From NCBI GenBank assembly GCA_000499405.2, contig HG738137.1, forward strand, positions 23,172,546 to 23,236,545: DNA of 64,000 nucleotides, read 5' to 3'. Shown in pieces: positions 40,901 to 53,909 of the stretch (within the stretch, counting starts at the first letter, position 1; the number at the start of each line of letters is the position of its first letter). Below the pieces are notes generated by a model, which ran no database searches, had not been told where the DNA came from, and was given only the letters and a program-made list of their open reading frames with translations. The DNA is from Onchocerca volvulus. Taxonomy: Eukaryota; Nematoda; Chromadorea; Rhabditida; Onchocercidae. A program made the translations under genes and the position numbers.

Positions 40901-43900
40901 ACATACCATAATATTGGATGTAAGCACCAGGTGTGCCAAGCTTCATCGCATAAATCACATAACAGCAACTAAAATATGGTGTTTAAATTACTAGAATACC
41001 AGAAAAGATGATGCAACATTAGTTAGTTCCACATTTTCAGAACGTTTTTTGTCGTGTTTTGATGTTAGCCACTGACAAATCGCCGCCCATATGAGGATGA
41101 TAAGTCAGATAGATCAAAGATGGATCAACATTCTTAAAAAATCCTTAAATTCACTTCCTATATTTCAAAGAAATCAAAACCAGGTCAAAAGCATTACCAC
41201 TTCTGGATTTGAGCTCTTACTACATTTCATACACAATGTTTCTTCTGTAGCTTTCTTTCGCTCTTTTTTAGCTTTCTTTTCTTGATCATCATCACTATCT
41301 TCATCTTCTTCTGATTCTACCATTTCAAAAGGATCTTTTTCCACAGCTATTTTTCTGCCTCGGCGACGTCTTGAGCTATAAGTGATTGCAATTCCATTGT
41401 CACCAGATATATCTTTGTAATGTTTACTGAATCGAAAGTTTACATCTAAGCATATAAAATTTCAAATGCAGTTACTTCTGATTTTTCTTTTTCAATTCGG
41501 AGAGCGGCATAAAATCATCATCGGAAGAGGTCGAGGTTTCTGCTAGTATAAAATCATCCGCGTCATTTTCATCCTTTTCATTTTCGTCATTATCTTCGCT
41601 ATCATCCTGATCATCCTGAAATATCTGTCCAATCATTTCCAGATAATACATTTCATAAGAAAAAAAAACACATATTTCCTAAAAATCAACCAAATACTAA
41701 CATTTCTATCAAGAATTTTCAACTGCTTTGCATTTTCTATTTCCATTTGTTTCTTGTTCTGCTGACTTTTTCTTTTTCCGCTCTGAGGTTTCAACGGAGC
41801 AGTTAACTCCTTCAACTGATTTATTGCAGCACTGCGGGCACTTCTGCGCGGTAGGACACGACGATCGAGCTGAGAAAGTAAATTTTCAAAATTTAAATGC
41901 ATACTTGACTACACATGTATGCATACACATTCTGCTACAAAGAAATGCGATATGAAACAATAATGATTAATTATAATATGAAATTATTTCAACTGATTAT
42001 AACACTGCTAATCGCTTACATTTCCTTCACTGACTGAATAAAATGTACTTGCGGTGCTAAGAGTAGGAAAATGGCATATTAGTGGATGATATGGTATAAA
42101 TATGTGATTGGATGCCTTTAAAATTAGCCAGGGTACGATATTCTAAGAATACAACTCAGTATATAATACACAAATAAGCTTTCAGGATATAATAAATCTT
42201 TCAAAATGAAGCAAATAAAGTGGACTTACAAATGGTTTTACTTCGTCGGGAATATCTTCTATAATTTCTGTTGGTGGTGCACTATTTTCTTTTTTCGACT
42301 CTTCTTCAACAGCTGCTTTTTTCCTCATTTGATTCGATTTCACGAATTTTTTCTGTCATCAATAAAAAATAATGCAAACTAATATCACAAATGACAGAAA
42401 ATTAAAGAGATATTTTATGGTACCTTGACTGCAGACTCGTCCTGATAAATATCCAGTAAAGCACCTCTTTTTGTTGTAAATGTAGATAAAACATTAATTT
42501 GCTCGCCTATCTCAGCTACAGCCGGAGCTGATGATGAATCTATAAAAATGAACAATAGTTTGTAAAAAAAAAAGTACAATAATCAGAAAGAATTATCATC
42601 TAAACTCAGAATACCAAAAATTCACATCTTTTTCATTGTATTACATGGATCTACGCTTAATGATATTTGGCGTATCTGAATTGACATTGCCGCTGAGACG
42701 TTACAATAAATCTGGATTATACAATTCTATGAAACTTAAAGTAAGGAAATTACAAACCTTCATGCTGTTTTAGCAGATTGGATAAATATTTTGAAGCAAG
42801 TCTATTTTTCAATTCCGCAACCAAATTTTCTAACTCTTCTTTACACCTTAAAAACCTTTCAGATATTCAGTTAAATTCCGATGAATTTCAGATTTAAAAT
42901 CCAAGCAGGTGGAAAACAAATAACATTTAAACCAAGAGAAGAAAAAATGAATATTTTCTAAGCTTTCAAACAATCAAGAAAAACGCTGCGTGTTGATCTG
43001 CCGAATCTTTAACAGAGGTTAAATGAAATAATTCTGTTGCTGTCCTATGCTTGAGGCAGCATGCCCGCTGCAGTTTCGCAATAGACACAAGATTTTTAAG
43101 TTAGATTCAGCAAGTACTAATGACTTTGTTGTACTCTTCACATATTCACAAATGAAGAATCCAGTTCAAAAATGTGATGAGTGAAATGAATTGCTGGTCA
43201 TAGTGAAATTAACCAACTTGGCAACAAGATTCCATGAACCGCCCGAATGATCGTCCTGTTCAGCAGAATATATGCGAATAACTAAATCAGCATCCTGCTG
43301 GTACAAATAAGCAAGTCCTTCTTTATCATAGCCGATAGGCAAAAGGCGTAAATCACTTGCTGCACAAGAATTTAATAGCTGAAAAACTGTATGTTGGATA
43401 GAAATATTAAATTCATAAAATAAGAAAAACTAACGAAAAAAAAAATTGAGTTACAACTGAGGAATTGATTGAAAATGTCTATTTTCTATTGAAAAAGAAT
43501 GATATAATTTAAGGCACTTAAATATCACTTCCTTTTTCAGTACGTTGTAATATATCCGATGAATATCTTACACTTTCTTTGAATTTAATATTGAAGTCGA
43601 ATTGGCTTTCGCATAAAGTTTTAAGAATTGCAAGTTTCGTGGCTACAGTTGTGTGCAAATAGCCGTATCGTTCCAGCTGTAGGTACTCAGTTTCTAGCGA
43701 TGGAATGAGAGAGCAGAATTTCAAGAGGTACTTCTCCCATACTTCCAATCTTGCTGATTTAAATGTTAATTTTCGCATTAACATTAAGTGCAAATCGATC
43801 AAATCCCGATCGACTATAAATAGTTTCGAGTAACCAAAATTCAGTAATCTTTAGATATCACAATTAAACAACATTAAAAAAAAAAAAAACGGTAATACTG

Positions 43901-44871
43901 CTTGTAAGCACAGCCGTCTTTGACTTTTACGAAACTTCGAATAACCTTTTAGTAAGCATCTCTTACAATGACGATAATTTATGCTGCTGCTAATTAGCCA
44001 GCACGAAATGATCGCCAGAATGTGGCATATTAATAACTAATATATGAAATAATGTAGTCCACTTTAGAGTATTATCAATTTTCTATCGTATATCAAAAAC
44101 ATAAGGAATAACCTCTGCCTGTAATGTGAAAACTGGTAAACATGTTTTCCATTTTGGCGAAGTTCTGCGGTTTTAGACCCAGGAAGACAGCGAATTTATT
44201 GAAAAAACTACAAATGACTGCAAAGGAAGGATCGCTGTAAAGTTTTTGTATTGCACGCTGAAGAATGTGAGCATTCACTTCTTGTTTCGGCGATTCACAT
44301 TTATCACCCTGCAAATCACATTATATTCTGCATTTTCCCAAATAAAATAAAGGTACTAAAAACCGCATCGTTTTAAATTTGATAGCAAGCTGCATACTTT
44401 ATTTTGCCAATTACTGGAAGCATACTACACATTTTTATTTATTCCCTCTAAATCTTGTGTGTAAATCTTAATAATATCCCAGGAAACCTTAAAAACAGCT
44501 TAAATAACATTGCATTTTTGTTTGTGATGATACAATCTTAACTTTAACCAGTAATCTATGAAAATGATACCACATGAATCAAACAATAATCAATAAAAAA
44601 TATGGATTTTAACGCAACTACTTTTATTTGTGTATGCAATTATCACATTAAAACGAGAAAATTTTGCAAAAAAAGATTATTTACACTTAATCATATCGCA
44701 AACCACAAAATTTAACAACTTGAAGAAAAAAAAACGAACTTCTTCATCAGTCTGAATTACTCCTCTTGAATCCTTTTGAAGTTCTTCATCATTACTACGG
44801 CAATCTTCTTGCTCGTTCTCAATCGGATTTTTGAACTTATTGTTTGAGTCAATTTCTTTGCTTGCATCCAT
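34975..44871 (-). CDS. rsf-1: RSF1-like chromatin remodelling and spacing factor with PHD finger
   Basis: Non-catalytic partner of ISWI/SNF2H in the RSF complex. Exons (high-low): 44871-44740, 44308-44113, 43813-43572, 43378-43218, 42846-42758, 42539-42424, 42352-42230, 42142-42020, 41869-41702, 41615-41476, 41375-41198, 40968-40784, 40663-40588, 40282-40194, 40117-40006, 39847-39799, 39716-39596, 39330-39211, 38587-38516, 38380-38225, 37897-37721, 37605-37465, 37163-36982, 36866-36748, 36509-36459, 36337-36210, 35818-35637, 35292-35157, 35074-34975. Every phase joins: 1287 aa. The N terminus has the RSF1 helical region ([44 protein letters not shown]). The PHD finger is at about 541-590 (CMKC, CDLCD, CPNC), then [11 protein letters not shown], a GRGKD box and RHRLNDL, all in RSF1 order. 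Long acidic/basic disordered stretches follow, then a Pro/Gln/Ser C terminus. Exon 42142-42020 is hydrophobic and may be optional. Confidence 0.92.
37070..37142 (-). repeat. Acidic-codon tandem repeat inside an RSF1-like exon
   Basis: GAG/GAA-rich coding repeat with an 18-21-base unit encoding Glu runs broken by Val-Glu-Asp, repeated about twice. On the + strand it appears as CCTCCTCATCCTCCACTT. Such acidic tracts are usual in RSF1 but this one is prone to replication slippage. Confidence 0.75.
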
Positions 44872-45136
44872 TTTTTTGATATTTAATGAATAATTTTCAT
44901 TCTTTTCATCGGCATTTTTTACTATGATTAAAGCACCTGCAAAAAATCCATTCTGAAATATTTCACATAAAGGAGAAGTACCGAAACTTGTGAACATGAA
45001 GCAAATTAAAATTTTAAACAAAACATATACTTAATAATGACTATGCAAAAACTAGTAGTGTAAATCTGATAAAAATGAAAAGGTAAATCATGTAAGCACA
45101 TTAACCAAGTTAATAAGTCCGCTAAAACTAGCTTAC

Positions 45137-45260
45137 CAAATAAAGCCAATATATGACTTGGAACCTGAGAACTGTGATGTCCGACTTTCTCTAAAAAACA
45201 TATTGCAACGCTGTCCCAATAATTCCCAGTGATTTCTATTGATATATTTAATAATAGCAT
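45137..45260 (-). CDS. Possible alternative 5' coding exon of the RSF1-like gene
   Basis: An ATG at 45260 opens 41 codons ending in a GTAAGC donor (exon edge 45137) in phase 1. It splices in frame to the acceptor at 44937-44938, which extends the first RSF1-like exon to 44936-44740 and adds about 63 residues before the Met at 44871. The encoded peptide (ITGNYWDSVAICF onwards) resembles nothing I know. The alternative is that the 44937 AG is a spliced-leader site and translation starts at 44871. Confidence 0.35.
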
Positions 45261-47320
45261 TTATCTTATTTAAATTCAAATGCATCTTACTTCACATAAA
45301 ATCTATCGGAGAGTTAAGCAAAAAAGAGTTGAGTTAAAAATCAACGATGATCTTTAACATTCAAAAATGCACACGCGAAGAAATTGATTAAAGTAAAGAA
45401 TCTATAACTATCCAATCTCCATCACTATGCTGATGATTTACTTAACTTCAAAAAGTTATCTTCAAAAGCTAACACCTTTCAAACCTAGTCACCTCTTCAG
45501 TGGATAACTACCATAATCCGGAATAGAAAGATGCCGGAAATATGTCAATATATGATTTCCGGATAGAGTGACTAATAAACCGCTTAAAAAAACAATTCAG
45601 TGAACAATTCCCATATCGACGACCACCTGTCCAGCAACACCAACCTAGAAAACCCGCGACTGAGTGCGATCGCAATAACGGAACATAAATGATTATTCGC
45701 AACAACGATCTGTTTATTCAGGAAATAGTAAAGAAAGAAAAGAGCTCAGCGAGACATAATAGAGTAAAGAAAATATTATGGCTGGAGATTGATAATAATA
45801 TGATAAATGCGTATTGAAAAGATAACCAAGGATGATAAAATTCATGAAATAATTATGTTTCTTAATTAAACAGTTTAAAATTTTTTTGTTCTGATATTGA
45901 AGGGGAAAAATAGCACTATGGCAGAATAGATTTGCAGAGAGTGATAAGACTTTTGAGGGAGAGTACCATTCAGAGAGAATAAGAAATATGAGAGAAAGGT
46001 ATTTTTAGTACCTAATTGTACGCACGATACTATCGAAGAAATTCCGAACAAAAGTAGTTTTGGTACGTGTGCGTGTTAGTACGTATTAGTACGTGTGGGT
46101 TAGTTGACACGTATTAGTACGTGTGGGTTAGTTGACACGTATTAGTACGTGTGGGTTAGTTGACACGTATTAGTACGTATGGGTTAATTGACACGTATTA
46201 GTACGTGTGGGTTAGTTGACACGTATTAGTACGTGTGGGTTAGTTGACACGTATTAATATATGCGGGTTAGTTGACACTTGTTAATTCTTGTAAGTCGGT
46301 CGATACGTGTAGGTTGGTTGGTTTGTAGCAAGAATTTCACGAGTGGAAGATGGAGTCATTTTAATGTTTATTCGGACGGGCGTGTATATCTTTATTAACG
46401 TAAGCGTTCATGTCTTTGTTAGTTCTGAACACAGGTTCCTTCTTGTTGTGAGGTTGCAAATTCCAATAAATTTTGAAAGATTAAATAAGGTTCATGTTTT
46501 GTGACGTTTATTATCAACATTTCACCTGGCTTATTTTCACTCTGAAACGTTTTGAAAAAAAAAAAATCTGAAAGCTCCAAAAATCTGGAATCTCCGATAG
46601 TGTAACTTTGAATTCGAATAATTAGTTCTGATATTTTACGATATAATAAATAAAATTTATTTTAAAGGATCTTGAGGATGGTTTAGTTCATTGAATTTGA
46701 TGCGCACAACTGCAAAGGTTGCATATTCTCTTTCGATTTTGTAAACACTTATCATTCATTTTCCAACATTCTTATTTTTGTTAATTTTAATGCTGGAGAA
46801 AACTTTGCAGCTTTGAGAGAATGAGTATGAAGTAAATTATCACGGCTATGCCATCCATCGCAAGAATTATTCGACTATTTCGGCATAAGGTATATACCAT
46901 TCGCGTTGTCTTTAATGATGGGGAATCAGCAATTCCATTTTTTATGACATAGTGTAAACATTTAAACTAACTTTTGCATTTTGCCTTACATCAAATATCT
47001 GAATTAAATCATCCCTATTCAAATGCCATAAAGTTAGAAGCAGTAGTATTACTTTGGCATATGATAGCATAATCTATAGCATGATCTATAGAACATGTAA
47101 TATGGTCTGGATATCAGTTCATTTGCTAAAAAAGCGTGTTTACTGAGATTATCAAAGCGTAGCTGAAACAGGGCATAAAAAAAGTTGCGACAGATTGGAT
47201 TATTTTAACTATAGATCCCATTCTTCATAGTTATTGACATGAACACTTAAATACTTTCAATTAAAATATGTGGACACTTTTCAGTATTTAATTTAGTAAT
47301 ATATTTCTTTTTTTTCACAG
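45261..47320. other. Divergent intergenic region between RSF1-like and methyltransferase genes
   Basis: About 2 kb separating two divergently transcribed genes, so it should hold both promoters. Apart from the 28-bp minisatellite I see only AT-rich sequence without exon-like frames. Confidence 0.6.
46081..46304 (+). repeat. 28-bp minisatellite, about eight copies
   Basis: Units start every 28 bases from 46081 (46109, 46137, 46165, 46193, 46221, 46249, 46277). The consensus begins ACGTATTAGTACGTGTGGG and ends TTAGTTGAC. Units 1-3, 5 and 6 are identical, unit 4 has two changes, unit 7 several and unit 8 is strongly diverged, so the array decays to the right. Partial units flank it on both sides. 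It contains repeated GTACGT and ACGTGT words. There are no spacers, so it is not CRISPR. Confidence 0.95.
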
Positions 47321-49078
47321 TTAACAACTCCAAATGATGCAGCTGATGGGATGTACATGTCGGGATTATTGGCTTGGAAATCCCCCTTTCTGATGAAGAC
47401 TGTTGTTGAGACGTTAAATATATCACCTGATGATGATGTTCTAGAACTTGGAATCGGATTTGGCGATGGTTTGTTTCAACATAATTAAAGTAGCCTTTCA
47501 ACGTACAGGATTTCCACATCGTTCCTTCCCGGAATAAGAAACAAGTGAATTCATTTTATTCGGTTTTTGACTTGGGGGAAGTTGTTATAGTAAATGTGAT
47601 GTATCATGCACTTTACTTTTTGCATTATTTCTGCGACTGCATTTGGTTTTTAGAATCCGAAAGGACTCTTCAATGAAAGTGTGAGATGATTATTATTTCT
47701 CTTGATGAGAATCTTTCGAGGAATTCCAACTTCCTCAGGTAATTCCAGGTGTACTATACTCTTACAAGCATGTCAGGGAGGGCAAAGGAACAATATATAG
47801 CGTGGATAGATGGACTTCATTATTTGGAGCGGTTCAAGGACGTTTTCCTAAAAAAGCATTGGAAGATAAACGGATTGTTTTTAATGAAGCAAGTCTTTTT
47901 TCCTCAAAATGATTTTCCAATATCAAAATTCTCATCTGCTTCTGGTACGATCAGTTTCATATATTTATGAGGGCTTATTTATCATTTATCCTTTTTTGCT
48001 ACACTTAGGTATCCGATGCAAAGCTTTTGCCGTTCAACAATGAATTTTTCGACAAGATATTTCATGTCCATTCATCGTATTTTTGGGCTTCTGATTTACC
48101 AGCAACATTAACTGAGATAATTAGGGTGCTGAAACCAGGTGGTATCTTCCTCTCTGGCATGCATTTGAAAAAGTTCGTTTTTGTAATTTTTTTGATCAAT
48201 AACTGAATTGATAAAAAGTAAAGTTATGAAAATTTTCAGATAAATTAGTAGTCTAGTTTTTAACATTCATAATCTTAAAAAACTAATGTAACTTGATCAT
48301 CTGTTTTTAGGCTTGAATTGCTGGAGAAAGGAAAATTAATAAGGCGGCAGCAGTATGATCCAAGTCGATACATTTTCGAACTGGAGCCAGCTGGATTTAC
48401 GGATGTTAGAGTAAGATTTGCTTAAGAAAAATTTGTTTTAAATTTTGTTCCCTCAAAATTAATATTTACACGGCCTTACTGAATTTGGAAAAAATTCTTA
48501 TTTAAGAAATCTTGAGAATGGAGTTTTGATTAAATGCAGAATTAAAGGCTTAGATTAGCAATGCTTAACATGCATTGATCTTGATATAAAATCTATGATA
48601 AAGAAAAAATTTGGCATATTAAAATTTTTTTGCTCATCTTTTAGTTTTTGTTAGTTTATGTTATCATCATTGCCAAGTCTGAAAAATATCGATTTGGAGA
48701 AGTGTAAGTTTTCCATGCTTGGATAAAATATGGAAGTAAATCGTTTGAAAATTTGTAAAAGAATTTCATGGATAACAATTAACTTACTGAATATTTACGC
48801 AGATGGAGTACATCAAGGGAACGACAAACAAAGAATACCAGTTGATATTAGCCAAGAAACCATTAGAAATCAAAGAATTGCGTGATCCGGATGAAGTCGC
48901 TGCTTATCTAGAAAATAAGTTGATGAAAGAATATGTCATTGAATGTGGTATCGATCAAGGTCATTCTCTAGTGGAAATCGAGAGGGAATTTTTATGTGAT
49001 AAAATTCACAATAATGTGAAATTATTGGGAGAAAATAAAGAAAGTAAACCTTTTCGCTTAACAAGTTCCAAGCAGTGA
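47321..49078 (+). CDS. SAM-dependent methyltransferase (class I, methyltransferase-11-like)
   Basis: Predicted small-molecule methyltransferase of a nematode family; substrate unknown. Exons: 47321-47468, 47749-47888, 48009-48172, 48311-48410, 48803-49078. Motif I is VLELGIGFGDG, the SAM-binding Gly loop. A ...GTIYSVDR segment supplies the acidic residue at the second strand, LLPFNNEFFDKIFHVHSSYFW is the post-I/motif II region, and IRVLKPGGIFLSG is the family's motif III. A charged C-terminal helix region of about 90 residues closes the protein. The first in-frame ATG is 47351, 30 bases after an acceptor (47319-47320), giving 265 aa and suggesting a trans-spliced start. The intron after 47888 uses a GC donor (GCAAGT), the only junction that keeps the frame. 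It is first of four co-directional genes. Confidence 0.8.
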
Positions 49079-49768
49079 ATCATGATTTCTAGCTGCTACA
49101 AAACTGATTTGAAATTAAAATTATTTTCGAGAAATATTTCTTTTGTGCTTACTTCAATTAAATGTGCAATATTAAGTTTTGACTAAGAATGTGTTTCCGA
49201 GCTTTTAATATTACAATGTCTATATTACGTGGTATAGCGACTGCTTCAGTTGAAAAGCAATCGCTTAATAGAATTTCAATTCAATTCAAGATGAGAATAT
49301 TCAACGTCGTTTGCAGTTCGCGCTTTTTAATATTTTCAAATTTATGCTGAAATGTCAATTTCATCACTTAGTTTTCTAATTATAACTGCGCTCTTTTCTT
49401 TTATCTGATATAATTTTAGAAGAATGAACTGCTGAAATTGAGAATATTCAATTCTTTAATCATTATGACATAAATCTGCATGGTGGTTTTTTTGCATGTT
49501 GCAAATATACTATATTTTAATGTTAATAGATATAATTGTTTCAATAAATTTTAATATTTCAAAAATTTGACTGTTTTGCGCTTCATTATATTTCCCATTA
49601 TATTCCATATTTTCTATGTTTCCCTTCAATATAAACTAATCTTTTTTGGATGAATAATTAGGTGGTCTTTATACATCTAGTGATAAGACTTGAGATGATT
49701 CTAGAGTGTCATAGAATGCAATTAAACTGACTAAAATTATTCTCAGATCTTCCTCTTATCATGTTTTC

Positions 49769-49770
49769 AG
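49769..49770 (+). promoter_or_regulatory. Probable spliced-leader acceptor of the MetRS gene
   Basis: ATGTTTTCAG ends at 49770, 13 bases before the ATG at 49784, with no upstream exon that would join in frame. This supports the chosen start and independent processing from the preceding methyltransferase gene. Confidence 0.5.
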
Positions 49771-49783
49771 ATGTTTGCATCTA

Positions 49784-52700
49784 ATGATTCGTAGTATTAA
49801 AACAATATGTGCCATCGAAGGAGTTTCGATATCTTCGATGAGATTGAAGCACTTTATAACAACTCCAATATTCTATGCTAATGGACGTTAGTTGTTTTTA
49901 ATATATCCTCTAGATTTTGATGCATCACTTTCAACTAAGCATTCATTCCATGAAATCAGTTAATTATTTGACTTCTTGCATTAATACCTAATTTTCATGA
50001 ATTTGCAGCTCCACATATTGGTCATCTTTACACTGCACTGTTAGCAGATGCTTTGAATCGCTGGAAACTGTTAAAGGATGGTAATATTGATTCGGATAAT
50101 TTATTATTTACATCAGGGACTGATGAACATGGCTTAAAGGTAAATTTGAAATTTTAAAATGATTAGAATGGAATAATATCACATGTTTTTTCGGTTAGCA
50201 CACCTTCAGTTTTTTCGATTGTTTTTAAAAATGTTTTTCATTAATTGCAATTTCTTCGAAGTTTTATAGCTTTTTGAAGTTCAAAACAAGTTTTCACTTC
50301 CTATTACTAAACTGACAACTAAGTTCACCTGAAAATGAAATCTCCATCTGAAGAATTTTTATAATTCTTTGCACTTACTTTCAGATTCAGCGATCTGCCA
50401 CGGCAGCTGGCTATGATCCTCAAAGTTATTGCGATAATATTAGCGGCAAATTCAAAGATTTATTCCACGTTTTTGGCATACATCCTAATGATTTTATCCG
50501 TACCACTGAAGTACGACACAAAGAAGTTGTTAATCATGTCTGGGTAACGGTTTTTCAAAAACTTTTTACCCAATCTTTTAACTCTGAAATTTGTTAAATG
50601 ACGAAAATACGCATTAAATGAAAGTGCTTCAAGAAAAAATATTCTCAAATTATTTGAAAAAAGATGATGAAAAGGAATAGAAAAAATGCTGCATTTTTTT
50701 GAAAATTTTCTAGTACAATAAGAAACTTGTTTTTTATCTAGAAAATATGATTTAGAAAGAATTGAATAAACGAGGACAGATACAACTAGGTAAATATGAA
50801 GGCTGGTATTCAACCATTGACGAATGCTTCTATGCCAGCGATGAAGTAGAAACATTAAGTGGACAGACTTCCACGGTTCCAGTTTACTTCTGTTTAGTTT
50901 TTCGATTAAAATAAACGGATATATGCATTGTAATGAAAACAATATTTAATGATTATCTTGAATAAAGTAACTATGAACCAACAGTCTAATATTCTTATTT
51001 GTTGTTGTTTCGATTCCATTTTTATAGCGATTAAATTTTATCTATCTTCTCCCTTTATTTTTTTTTTCTTAATTCAGTTTTTTATTCCTGACGCAAATAT
51101 TTCAGATAAGTAAAATCACAGGTTCGGTTGTAGAATGGGTGCAAGAAGAAAATTATATATTTCCTTTGTCCAAATATCTTGGTACGGTACGAAACTGGCT
51201 CAACAATTGTGGTGAGTCCAACGATCACGCATCAATTTTGAGAATAATTTTGTGTTTAAAATGATGTTTATGCATCTTAATTTTTACAACAACTAAAAAT
51301 ATTTGACTATTGATTCAATTCATGCGATTTTTCTGTAGATGTTAGCTTTTTCTGTTTGTGAAACGGATTATCTGTTTTATTAATAATTTGTTGTATGTAT
51401 GGCAGAATTTTAGAAACAAATATCATTTTTACTATTGAATGAAGCTGGTAATGAAGTATAATAAAAAACTAAATATGGCTTTGTTGCTTTAGTCATTGTT
51501 ACAAATAAATGAAATACAGTGATGAAACTGTGTAGAGATTTAATTTTTTATTTACTATTCCTGTTTTACTTTTCAGATGTGATACGTCCAAAGATTTATT
51601 TTCCGGAAGCGCTTCAACATGCAAGCATAGAAGGAAACCTTTCGTTATCAAGAGATAGAAAACGAGTCACTTGGGGTATTGCAGTACCAAATGATGAAAG
51701 TCAGACAGTGAGTCTTAGTTTCGTGCTATTTTTATTGAATATGCTGAATATTCAATATAACTAATAGCGCTTTTGTTTTTGCTTTCTTTCAGTATTCTCC
51801 ACTACGCAACTTCGGAAGATATATTTCTGTTTGTTTGATTTTGAAAATATTGAATTTAATAAATTATCGCACTTTCATCCATTTTACATTTGTGTATTGG
51901 CATTTATGATTCATTTTGCATTGTAGATATATGTTTGGTTCGATGCACTAATGAATTATTTAACAGTAAGTGGTATTTTTTCTAACAAAAAAAGGATAAA
52001 TTGGCCTCCTACATGTCAGATTGTTGGCAAAGATATTTTGAAGTAATGCTTCAAACTTATTTTCTATTTCAGATTGAGATTTAATTTGGTCACTATAAAG
52101 ATGGAAATTATTACTTTGTTTAGATTTTTCGTTTTTTTTTTTTTTTTGTAGTTCAAAATTTCTGGGACATATTCTCTGTTCTTTTTCGATACTACAAAAT
52201 TATTCCCAATCATTATGAGATAACTAAGAGAAGCTTTGTACAAAGTCATATAATAGCATTCTTAGTTTTAAATTGATATTACGTTTTTTCTTGTATATCG
52301 ATTCACCAAATAGTTTCGGCAATTTTTTATAATATTAATATATTCAAAAGATTTCATGCAGTTATTTGGCCGGCAATTTTACTTGCACTGGATCTTCCTC
52401 TTCCAAAGCGCATATTCGTTCACAGTCACTGGCTTGTTAATGGAACTAAGGTTTCTTTTTTATATGTTAATCGCAGAATATTCAATATATTCTTCCTATC
52501 ATTTTGTCCCATAATTTTCTTAATTCATTTATTTCAAACTACTCTTCCAGATGTCAAAAAGTGTTGGAAATGTGGTTGATCCATTTAGTGTTTCTAAATC
52601 GTTGTCTGAAGAAGGATTAAGATATTTCTTGCTTCGGCAAGGAACTCCACAAAATGATGCAAGTCAGTTTTTTTTATTTTGCTGATAGGTTTTTATTAAA

Positions 52701-53909
52701 AACTTTGAGTCTTTTTTTAAATTTTGAATCAATTTTATTTATTTTTTTTTTCGTGAATCATCAAAGTTGCAAGTATTTGTACTTATATATTGCAGATTTC
52801 ATAATGTCTAAAGCTGTCGATGTTATCAATACAGATCTTGTGAATAATGTTGGAAATTTGCTGCAGCGCTCACTGATTGAAAAGCTTAATCCGTCTCAAA
52901 CATATCCTACATTTTATCCCGATTCATTCCATAATAGTTTGTTGGAATTAGGTGAACCACTAGTAAAATCAGTCAGCTGTTTGGCAGGTGTTGTTTATAT
53001 CTGATTTTTTTTCGCTTTTTTGTTGCATTGATCACTTGCTGTCACTTAATATTGGTAGATAGTTTGTGAATGATTTAGGAATGGACTTATTGGGTTTTTA
53101 CTGATTAAGAAATTAATATTAGGCATTTTTGCACTTTTTATGCATTAGAAATTTATATAAATTATGTGTAAAAAGTTATTATAGAACTATATGAGGAACA
53201 GTTTGATGAATTAATGATTTATAAAGCTCTTGAAATGCTTATGGAGGTTATGCGACAGGCGAATGGCTTTTTTCAGTTCTATGAACCATGGAAAGAATTG
53301 GACAATAGAAAGGTTGTTATATAGTTTCATACATTTAAATCGAATACTCGTAACAATAATCGTTAAAAAAAATTTAGTCATTTTAAAATTAGATTTTAAA
53401 TTTAATGATTTGCAAAAAATATTTTTTTACCAGATGTCTTCTTTATTGTATGTCTGCTATGAAGTATTGCGAATTTGTGGGATTTTACTGCAGCCAGTTG
53501 TACCTCATTATGCGGACCATCTATTAAATAGGTTGGTTATCTTACCTGTTTCTTTGCTTGAAATTTTCAATATTTCTCACTTTTTTTAAATGATTTTTGT
53601 TTTCGCTGACTTCACACTGACGATGTTTTTTTTTTTTTTTTTTTCCGATCGTGCCTCAAATATACTTAGTTTTTCACTTTTATATTAAAATAAGACAAGG
53701 CATATTTTGCCTTGTTTTGAATTTGTACCATCATCGTCACTTTTTACATTCATTTTTTAGTTATCTTTTTCAGGCTAGGGATAAAAAAAAATGAACGAGG
53801 TTTGGACAACGTTAAGTTCACAATAGATTCGAAATACTCTGGAAAACCGCTGGGTGAATATAATGGTCCAATTATGGATCGAATTATGTGCAAGACCGGA
53901 ACAGTCTAA
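49784..53909 (+). CDS. mars-2: Methionyl-tRNA synthetase, mitochondrial
   Basis: Class I aminoacyl-tRNA synthetase that charges tRNA-Met for mitochondrial translation. Exons: 49784-49886, 50009-50139, 50385-50543, 50756-50881, 51106-51211, 51577-51707, 51927-52042, 52351-52450, 52551-52662, 52796-52987, 53185-53312, 53434-53531, 53774-53909; 545 aa. Seen: FITTPIFYANGPPHIGH (HIGH motif, residues 37-40), LFTSGTDEHG, YEGWYS, GSVVEWVQEENY, VWFDALMNYLT, IGKDIL, and KMSKSVGN with Lys324 at the exon 8 end. No C-terminal tRNA-binding EMAP domain and no zinc-knuckle insert, as in MARS2. The first 22 residues are Arg/Lys/Ser/Ile-rich without acidic excess, fitting a mitochondrial presequence. The exon 4 end could be 50875 instead of 50881. 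A short upstream ORF starts at 49771. Confidence 0.93.

Noticed and set aside
46081..46304. Regular repeat array as a CRISPR
   Set aside because: Units are contiguous with no unique spacers, and the window is eukaryotic; it is a minisatellite.
50460..50942. 160-codon minus ORF
   Set aside because: Lies opposite MetRS exons 3 and 4 and their intron, has no family-like sequence, and no matching splice sites.
53230..53589. 119-codon + strand ORF
   Set aside because: Out-of-frame shadow spanning MetRS exons 11 and 12, which read well in other frames with proper splice sites.
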